From CAVYXK01 sp963708245 (lineage in GTDB: Bacteria > Pseudomonadota > Alphaproteobacteria > Acetobacterales > Acetobacteraceae): DNA of 64,000 nt. The DNA is taken from positions 7,130,001 through 7,194,000 of the forward strand of contig OY970201.1 in assembly GCA_963708245.1 (NCBI GenBank), read 5' to 3'. Below, piece by piece: positions 58,782-64,000 of the stretch. Numbering within the stretch: position 1 is the stretch's first letter; every line of letters starts with the position of its first letter. The position numbers and the translations under genes are program-made. The notes beneath the pieces were generated by a model. That model saw nothing but the letters and a program-made list of their open reading frames with translations, made no database searches and was not told where the DNA came from.

Positions 58782-60173
58782 CTACCCCTTACCTGAGGCC
58801 GGACTTGCACCTGCTGGATCGCGCGCCAGATTTCCCTGGCGCACCGGAGAGATCGCTGAACAGGCTGCGCTGGCGGGCGAATAGCGCTGCGCCGCCGCCA
58901 ACCGCACAACTTCAGTATTGTGTCGTTCCACGATGAGAGCCGGCTGCCGCCGCTTTTGATGAAGCGCTCTCTCGCATAGCAATCCAAGTACAAAGAAAAC
59001 TACGGTAAAGGCGTCTGTCTCATCCAACAGCACAACCTCGGTATATCCCCTTAACACGATAGCCCCACAGCATATCAGCGATGTTATTCCTATCTCCTTC
59101 GCTCGCGTTCGCAAACATCGCAATGATATCACTAAATCCCTTACAAAAAAAGCAAGAATGAGGGTGGTGCCGGGCACCCCCACCTCCAGGAGCATTTCCA
59201 ACAGGCCATTGTGCGCATGCGGGACTCCCCAGCGAACGGCGGCAGAAATGCTAGCTGCGACGGGGTTTGCAGGCCCCCAAAATGCGCGAAATCCCCACCC
59301 CTGTATGGGACGCTCCAAAATCTCGTCTATGACGAGAGCCCACAGCTCGGTGCGTCCGGTAAGTGTCGGATCCTTCCCAATCATCTCTAGAAAGAAGTCG
59401 GGGAATGAAACAACCGCGATGACAATTAGAGTAAAGAGCATGACGAGGACGGCACCAACCGCACGCGCAGCTCCGCCCTGCCTAAATAAGAGAGCGACGA
59501 CGCTAAAGAAATAGACATACAAGATAATCATATTTGAGCTGGACGACTTGCTGAGAACCGACACAAACAGCAGCAGAACTGCTACGGCAAAATTCCTGAC
59601 GCGCTTCTTAGAAGATCGTATCAAATGAGCATTAGCCAGGGACCCTGCAGCCATCACCTCGCCGAGCACATTCTTGTGAGGGAATATCCCTCGCAGGTCG
59701 TTTGGCCCAGAATCCAGTGCATCATGCGGCATCCACGCCTCGCCGGGGGATAAGACAAGCAGAGCAAGCGAGGCAATGGCGCAGAGGGCGCAGATGAGAT
59801 TTACCGCCTCGATAAATTCGGTGTCCTTCAGGTTAGCGGCGACACCAATCACACCAAACAAGAAAATGACGTAAAAGATACCCCGTTGTACAGTCGTCGA
59901 AGGGTCGACCGACCAGAGCAGTGAGCTTAGAAAGTATGCGGCCATCAAGATAGCCAGCAATCCTCCCTTCGCTACTCCTCCTGTTCTCTGGAAACCACGC
60001 CAGAACAGCGCCAAGCTTACACCTATCGAGAGAAGGTGCAAAACAATAGCCAACTTTGTCGTCGTAGAAAATCCGCCGTTCCAATCACCGTAATAAAAAC
60101 GAGACAGGATATCGAATGCACCTAAAATCTCTGCAAGGAAGAAATATGATGCTAGTTTATACCATCCAGTCAC
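58782..60173 (-). CDS. O-antigen ligase/polymerase-like membrane protein
   Basis: A 463-residue inner-membrane protein with about 10-12 spans and the Wzy_C/O-antigen ligase signature: SVDPSTTVQRGIFYVIFLFGV, GIFPHKNVLGEVMAAGSLANA, a large periplasmic loop after GRTELWALVIDEILERPIQGWGFRAFWG, and PHAHNGLLEMLLEVGVPGT. It joins or polymerises sugar repeat units at the periplasmic face, here probably an exopolysaccharide. GTG start. GC is visibly lower than the flanking importer genes, suggesting acquisition. The start overlaps the stop of a 54-codon ORF (ATGTGA). Confidence 0.88.
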   Translation of the reverse strand: MTGWYKLASYFFLAEILGAFDILSRFYYGDWNGGFSTTTKLAIVLHLLSIGVSLALFWRGFQRTGGVAKGGLLAILMAAYFLSSLLWSVDPSTTVQRGIFYVIFLFGVIGVAANLKDTEFIEAVNLICALCAIASLALLVLSPGEAWMPHDALDSGPNDLRGIFPHKNVLGEVMAAGSLANAHLIRSSKKRVRNFAVAVLLLFVSVLSKSSSSNMIILYVYFFSVVALLFRQGGAARAVGAVLVMLFTLIVIAVVSFPDFFLEMIGKDPTLTGRTELWALVIDEILERPIQGWGFRAFWGPANPVAASISAAVRWGVPHAHNGLLEMLLEVGVPGTTLILAFFVRDLVISLRCLRTRAKEIGITSLICCGAIVLRGYTEVVLLDETDAFTVVFFVLGLLCERALHQKRRQPALIVERHNTEVVRLAAAQRYSPASAACSAISPVRQGNLARDPAGASPASGKG

Positions 60174-60334
60174 ATCACTCTCCTACCTGACATGAAACAT
60201 GCCGTGAGGTCGGATGCCCCATAATTAGAGTTAGGACATCCCAGAGTTAATCGAGGATCGATTAGTCCACGCAATCCAGCGGATTTCTTGTGTTGGGCCA
60301 GAGCTATCGTCGTCAGCATATTTTCACTTCCCAT
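60170..60334 (-). CDS. Small ORF coupled to the ligase gene
   Basis: Fifty-four codons, MGSENMLTTIALAQHKKSAG..., with a strong GGAGGCGTAGC ribosome binding site. Its TGA overlaps the ligase GTG. No domain is recognised. It may be a translational-coupling leader or the stub of a longer gene. The window just upstream contains the end of a glycosyltransferase fragment, whose stop is 11 bases before this start. Confidence 0.35.
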   Translation of the reverse strand: MGSENMLTTIALAQHKKSAGLRGLIDPRLTLGCPNSNYGASDLTACFMSGRRVM

Positions 60335-60344
60335 GCTACGCCTC

Positions 60345-60440
60345 CTAGCACGGAACTAGTCTGGCAATCATCGGCGCGACATTCGGTTTCTCATTGAAGG
60401 CAGGCATGATTACGCTCAGTACAGGAACTGCGCCGACACG
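60345..60440 (-). pseudogene. N-terminal remnant of a GT2 glycosyltransferase
   Basis: About 30 codons read VGAVPVLSVIMPAFNEKPNV followed by APMIARLVP, then a stop. VLSVIMPAFNE is the hallmark opening of GT-A fold family-2 glycosyltransferases (nucleotide-binding first strand). The rest of a ~300-residue enzyme is absent. Confidence 0.6.
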
Positions 60441-60519
60441 CCAGGAAGCGCGGTATCCGCGCCCACAGCCAGGTGTCGGGGCATGCGATTGTAACCTGCG
60501 GGCGCGACTAAATCCTGCA

Positions 60520-62154
60520 TCAGGGCGAGCTTAATAGGATATAATGTATGAATGAAAGTATCAGCGACCAACCGCCCGACTCGGGATTAATACACCCCCG
60601 ATAGAGTAAATTGACGCTGTCGCGGCCTATCATGGAGGGCACCGCGCAGTCGCGGGATAGAAAGAGTAGCCTGCCCCGTCGGTCAGCCAGGGATAGCTCA
60701 TCGTCTGTAATCGGCTTGATCCCGGTGATGCGCTCATCAAGTCTGTCCGCAACTACCACGTTATCAGGCCAGCGGCGTAAATTCGGAACGATGACCCTAC
60801 CCTGGTAGTAAACGAACGCTATCGCCGGCGTACGCTCCCCAAGTACAAGAAGATCGCCTGGCGTAATTTTCTCCGCGTAGTTCTGGACTATGCGTTTCCA
60901 CGGCTCCTTAACCGAAAACGCAAAATATCCGGCAGTAAACGGCAGAGAGAGAACGATAACCAGCGCGGTCGCTATAACTTGAGCCCGTCCACAAAGTTGG
61001 ATCAATCCCCCCGCGATACCAAGATAGATCGGAATCGATAGCCAAATCGTCGTTCTCATAAAGAAGAAGGTCTGGGATACACTCGCCAGGGAGAGGATAA
61101 TCAAACCGGCGATCGGAAGCAGATACACAAGGGCCAAGGCAGTCTCACTGCGGCATCTCCAGCAACCATAGCCTAAGAGCGAGGCCCAAACACCCGCGGA
61201 GATTATCGACATCAAGATGAACGCGCCGATCGTCCAGTCGGGCGCTCCTTTCCAGGCCGGCGCCCCCATCAAAATACCGAGGAGTTTTGTCACCGTCGGA
61301 GGCGTCGTGTGCATCCACGTCATTTCGGGTGAGTTGCGCTCCGATATCGCCAAAGCAAGGGATGGCGCACTAAGGACCAGCACCAGCATCCCGATAACCA
61401 AAAAGCACGCAAGATACTTCTGGTCGAACTTGAATTCACGCCACCAGATGACCGCTACGGCACCAGCGATCGCAAGAAACATGGGAAAAGCGACAAAATG
61501 CAGATAGGTGGCCGCAGCAGCGCTCAATAACAGCGCGATTCCCGGCATACCGGCAATCGCCCCCAGCATAGACACTCCACTTCGCAGTTGGGTAGTAATC
61601 GTCGCTATAGAAATCAGAGTGAGGGCGAATGTCAGGTCAAGCAAAGCGTAACACCGCGCTTCTTGCGCGAAATATAGCTGCCAAGAGGATAAAGCAAACA
61701 GCATGGCAGCAATTAGACCGGCGCGGCAGTTAAAGAGCTTTTTTCCCAAAGCCCATATAACTGGAATCGTTGCCGCGGACGCACAAGCGGAAAGCAATCG
61801 CACCGCGCTCTCGCTGTCGCCGAACATGCGCATCCACAGATTTAATAATAAATAATATAAGGGAGGAGTCGTCTCCTCGCGCGAATGGCTGAGCACATAT
61901 CCTATGCCGCTCCTGGACCAGAAAACCGCAAAGAGCTCGTCGGCCCAAAGCGACTGCCGTCCAAGTGCTACAAAACGAATCGCAATGCCCAACGAGATGG
62001 CTGCTGCCACCAAAATCCCCGATAAGGTTATTCGGTCACGTGAATGCGTCCTAAGAGCATCCGCGAGGATTGCGTAGCGAATTCTCCGCGAATCGTCGCG
62101 TCCACTATAGACCGCCGAGACCTCCGCTGGACCATCAGCAGACGATGACTTCAT
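60520..62154 (-). CDS. Membrane glycosyltransferase (GT39/ArnT-like)
   Basis: A 544-residue inner-membrane GT-C enzyme with about 11 spans. The first loop contains SLWADELFAVFWSR, holding the acidic DE pair used by PMT/ArnT-type transferases that take sugars from polyprenyl phosphate. ETTPPLYYLLLNLWMRMFGDSESAVRLLSA and QEARCYALLDLTFAL follow the same family pattern. The C-terminal periplasmic domain (IVQNYAEKITPGDLLVLGERTPAIAFVYYQGRVIVPNL) is typical. I chose the ATG at 62152-62154 (GGAGA upstream). Lower GC than the left part of the window. It probably decorates an exopolysaccharide or lipid carrier. Confidence 0.85.
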   Translation of the reverse strand: MKSSSADGPAEVSAVYSGRDDSRRIRYAILADALRTHSRDRITLSGILVAAAISLGIAIRFVALGRQSLWADELFAVFWSRSGIGYVLSHSREETTPPLYYLLLNLWMRMFGDSESAVRLLSACASAATIPVIWALGKKLFNCRAGLIAAMLFALSSWQLYFAQEARCYALLDLTFALTLISIATITTQLRSGVSMLGAIAGMPGIALLLSAAAATYLHFVAFPMFLAIAGAVAVIWWREFKFDQKYLACFLVIGMLVLVLSAPSLALAISERNSPEMTWMHTTPPTVTKLLGILMGAPAWKGAPDWTIGAFILMSIISAGVWASLLGYGCWRCRSETALALVYLLPIAGLIILSLASVSQTFFFMRTTIWLSIPIYLGIAGGLIQLCGRAQVIATALVIVLSLPFTAGYFAFSVKEPWKRIVQNYAEKITPGDLLVLGERTPAIAFVYYQGRVIVPNLRRWPDNVVVADRLDERITGIKPITDDELSLADRRGRLLFLSRDCAVPSMIGRDSVNLLYRGCINPESGGWSLILSFIHYILLSSP

Positions 62155-62156
62155 AT

Positions 62157-62342
62157 CTATCTCCGAACAGATCCAACCAACGAAGACAACCAATGGATCG
62201 GCGTGGTCGGTCTCAAGCTTTGGGTGGTCCTATCACCACCCTTCCCGACCCATTCCCCATAAATCAGCCGATCGATGAAACCCAGGGCTTGCATTGCTTG
62301 GAGGACAAAAAAGGCGGACGCAAAATGATACCAGCGGGACAT
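62157..62342 (-). pseudogene. Truncated N-terminus of a second O-antigen ligase-like gene
   Basis: Sixty-one codons beginning MSRWYHFASAFFVLQAMQAL and GFIDRLIYGEWVGKG, parallel to the start of the intact ligase (MTGWYKLASYFFLAEILGAFDILSRFYYGDW). The similarity stops after ~35 residues and the frame ends. This is a clipped paralogue directly upstream of the glycosyltransferase gene. Confidence 0.6.
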
Positions 62343-62405
62343 GTCAGAGGTCCGGGTTTGCTATCGTTGTCAGGAGAGTTACCGGGTTGATCGCCCACTG
62401 CGGCA

Positions 62406-62762
62406 TTAGGCAATAAGAGACCGTCGCAGGCACGACGGATTATAAGAGGCGGTGTCAACCGAAGCCAGGTAGAACCGTGGAATGTTGCTATTGAGGGTCG
62501 GGCCATATTCCGAGAAAAGCAATGTAGTGATCAGATATCCGCTGAGGGAGAAGACTAACGTCGCACCAAATACTCCAGGAGTGTAAAGTACTAGTCCGTA
62601 ATTTGCGCATACTACCATAGAAACGGCGATTGTACCGATCCCATCTAGCGTCCTGACATAGCTCCCACTGGCAGCGAGGACTAACCCCGTCCGGACTGCG
62701 GTGGGATCTGGTCTTAACTCCATGTAATTACCTACCGCAGCCAGGCGAGGGACGTTGGGCAC
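62406..62762 (-). pseudogene. N-terminal remnant of an acyltransferase-3 (OafA-like) gene
   Basis: 118 codons contain VRTLDGIGTIAVSMVVCANY, GLVLYTPGVFGATLVFSLSG and YLITTLLFSEYGPTLNSNIPR followed by FYLAS, the start of OafA/YrhL-type membrane acyltransferases (LDGlRaiAv..Vv, GvFGVtlFFvLSGYLIttLL, FYlrR). The normal N-terminal His is replaced by Asn in ANYG. The protein ends after the second span instead of ~10 spans. Nonfunctional remnant of a polysaccharide O-acetylase. Confidence 0.7.
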
Positions 62763-64000
62763 GATTGCCTATTCACGTTGCGCGAACGATTATGCACCCC
62801 GAGAACGTACCGCGCAACTGCTATTGAAATTTGTGCACAGCGGTTCAGGCTCTCAGGTTCTGGACGAGGCACAGCAAACCGAGATTGGACCGTCCGGACA
62901 CGGCATCTATCGCGCTGGTTGCTCATCACGGACCGCGTCCAGGCATAGATATTGCCGGCCTCCTTGCGCCCAGGCTCGAGCGCGCCGACACCCGCTCCGA
63001 GCAGATCGGAGATAGCCTGGCGGAGCGAAGGGTGGAGTTTCCACCGCCGCAAGCGCCCGGTGTGGCGGGAGGCGCATCCGTTGCCGGCGTCTGAGTTGTT
63101 ACGGCGGCCCCCACCTCTAGTAGCTATTCACTCAAAAGGCTCTCCAGTTGCGAGAATCATGCTTGACCAAGCCGCCTAAATGTAGCAATCGTCCTCAGCC
63201 TACCGCTGTACGATAGTCCCCGCCTGCCAGCGGCAACCAACCGCCCGCCGATCCCCCTTTTGAGAGAGTTGATCAGCAGTCTGTGTCAAGGCATCTATCG
63301 GGCGGTTGCCGCGGCCGGCTGCGCTTGGTTCGGGCCCGGCGAGGAAGATCGAGAGGAACCGGGCAACATATCGCCCAAGAAGCGAGAGGTACGGACGGTC
63401 TAATGACGTCACCACATATTCACACTGGCTTTGGATCGCCACTGGTTACGGCACGTCCCGTGTGTCGAGGGGCTACCGTTGCTGTTGTGACGCCGACGAT
63501 CAAAGCGCCGGCTGCTTGCAAGGGGCTGCACGCTTGGTCAAGCTCCGCCGGGTCGCTTCGAGTATCGCCTGACGTGCGCCTTTTATACCAGGCCGCCAAG
63601 AGAACGACTCTCAGCAGTCATGCTTGCGGAAAGCAGGAATCCGACAGAGCGCCCCTGATTCCGTGCTGTCGCGTGGATTCCATCTCGTGCAGGAAGGACG
63701 AGCGGAGGTCCCTCGCTAGTGTTCTGACTTTGACACTTCGATCCCGACCGGGATGGCGGGATCGGCCGCGAACCAGATGGAGGCCGGGGATCGAAGCGAT
63801 AGGATCGCAACACTAGGGCGCCGGTATTACACTTGCATTGAGTGCAGATTGAGGAATTCAATCGTGCAATTCCTGCCTGAAGACGCTTGCGCCCTGTTGT
63901 ATCCTTAAAGTTCGCCCCCGAAAGGCATGCGGAGGGGTTGCCGATCGGCGTACCCCTTATTGGGGTGCCAACGTAGTTACGATCACTTTTGCGAAGGACA
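62763..64000. other. Right-end stretch without a supportable gene
   Basis: About 1.2 kb with only short, mutually overlapping frames on both strands. None has a clean Shine-Dalgarno or domain. A leftward frame at 63200-63442 contains TSLDRPYLSLLGRYVARFLS, faintly like the end of an acyltransferase, but too weak to call. Given the neighbouring fragments, this looks like decayed exopolysaccharide-locus DNA plus regulatory sequence of a gene beyond the edge. Confidence 0.45.

Noticed and set aside
63200..63442. Leftward frame resembling the C-terminus of an acyltransferase
   Set aside because: Only one short string (LDRPYLSLLGRY) is suggestive; the frame lacks upstream family sequence and a clear start.

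Overview
The window reads as chromosomal DNA of a high-GC, nutrient-scavenging alphaproteobacterium. Gene content and style (many peptide/amino-acid ABC importers, LysE and MFS exporters, SnoaL-like proteins, PrsT-like and EPS genes, alphaproteobacterial REP-type palindromes) fit the Rhodospirillales/Acetobacteraceae best; this placement is inference, because no rRNA or other strong phylogenetic marker is present.

Layout. 1-1.1 kb: 5' part of a PrsT-like TPR protein. 2.2-3.4 kb: bacterioferritin and a SnoaL-like protein. 3.7-7.8 kb: small lipoprotein, DUF2459 lipoprotein and a polar-amino-acid ABC importer. 7.8-11 kb: an M20 peptidase gene split by a complete group II intron with its own reverse transcriptase/maturase. 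11.2-15.4 kb: creatinase-like M24 protein, two tiny ORFs, a CoA-binding/O-acetylhomoserine sulfhydrylase fusion and a second SnoaL-like gene. 15.4-19.6 kb: Ugp-type importer (C, B, A, E) whose A permease carries a one-base frameshift. 19.8 kb: tRNA-Val(CAC). 20-28.6 kb: hypothetical gene, two branched-chain-type binding proteins, an M20 peptidase, LivH, LivM and a fused LivG-LivF ATPase. 28.7-30.3 kb: IS1380-type element with a 5-bp target duplication. 30.5-34.3 kb: lipocalin-like, GST, LysE-type exporter, DUF1326/DUF2182 pair. 34.5-39.7 kb: peptide importer OppA/B/C/D split by a Phd/VapC module on the other strand. 39.8-43.2 kb: GMC oxidoreductase, gene remnants and a lineage-type hypothetical.

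43.5-49.0 kb is the most unusual part: an apparent three-gene operon made of a membrane-anchored 99-aa protein, a 68-aa protein and a 1630-aa CHAT protease - P-loop NTPase - TPR protein. The two small proteins share a 20-residue glycine/alanine-rich motif, and the TPR array consists of 14 nearly identical 144-bp units. The architecture resembles bacterial NLR-like conflict (anti-phage or cell-suicide) systems; this is a hypothesis.

49-58.5 kb: haloacetate-dehalogenase-type hydrolase, NIPSNAP protein, MFS exporter, VapBC module, SDR, and a complete peptide importer (DppA,B,C,D,F). 58.8-64 kb: a lower-GC exopolysaccharide region with an O-antigen-ligase-like protein and a GT39-like glycosyltransferase, mixed with truncated remnants of a GT2 glycosyltransferase, a second ligase and an acyltransferase-3.

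Functionally, most of the window imports small nitrogen compounds and peptides (six ABC binding proteins) beside hydrolases that could process them. Mobile DNA (group II intron, IS1380 element, two toxin-antitoxin modules), REP-like palindromes and gene fragments show a locus under active rearrangement.
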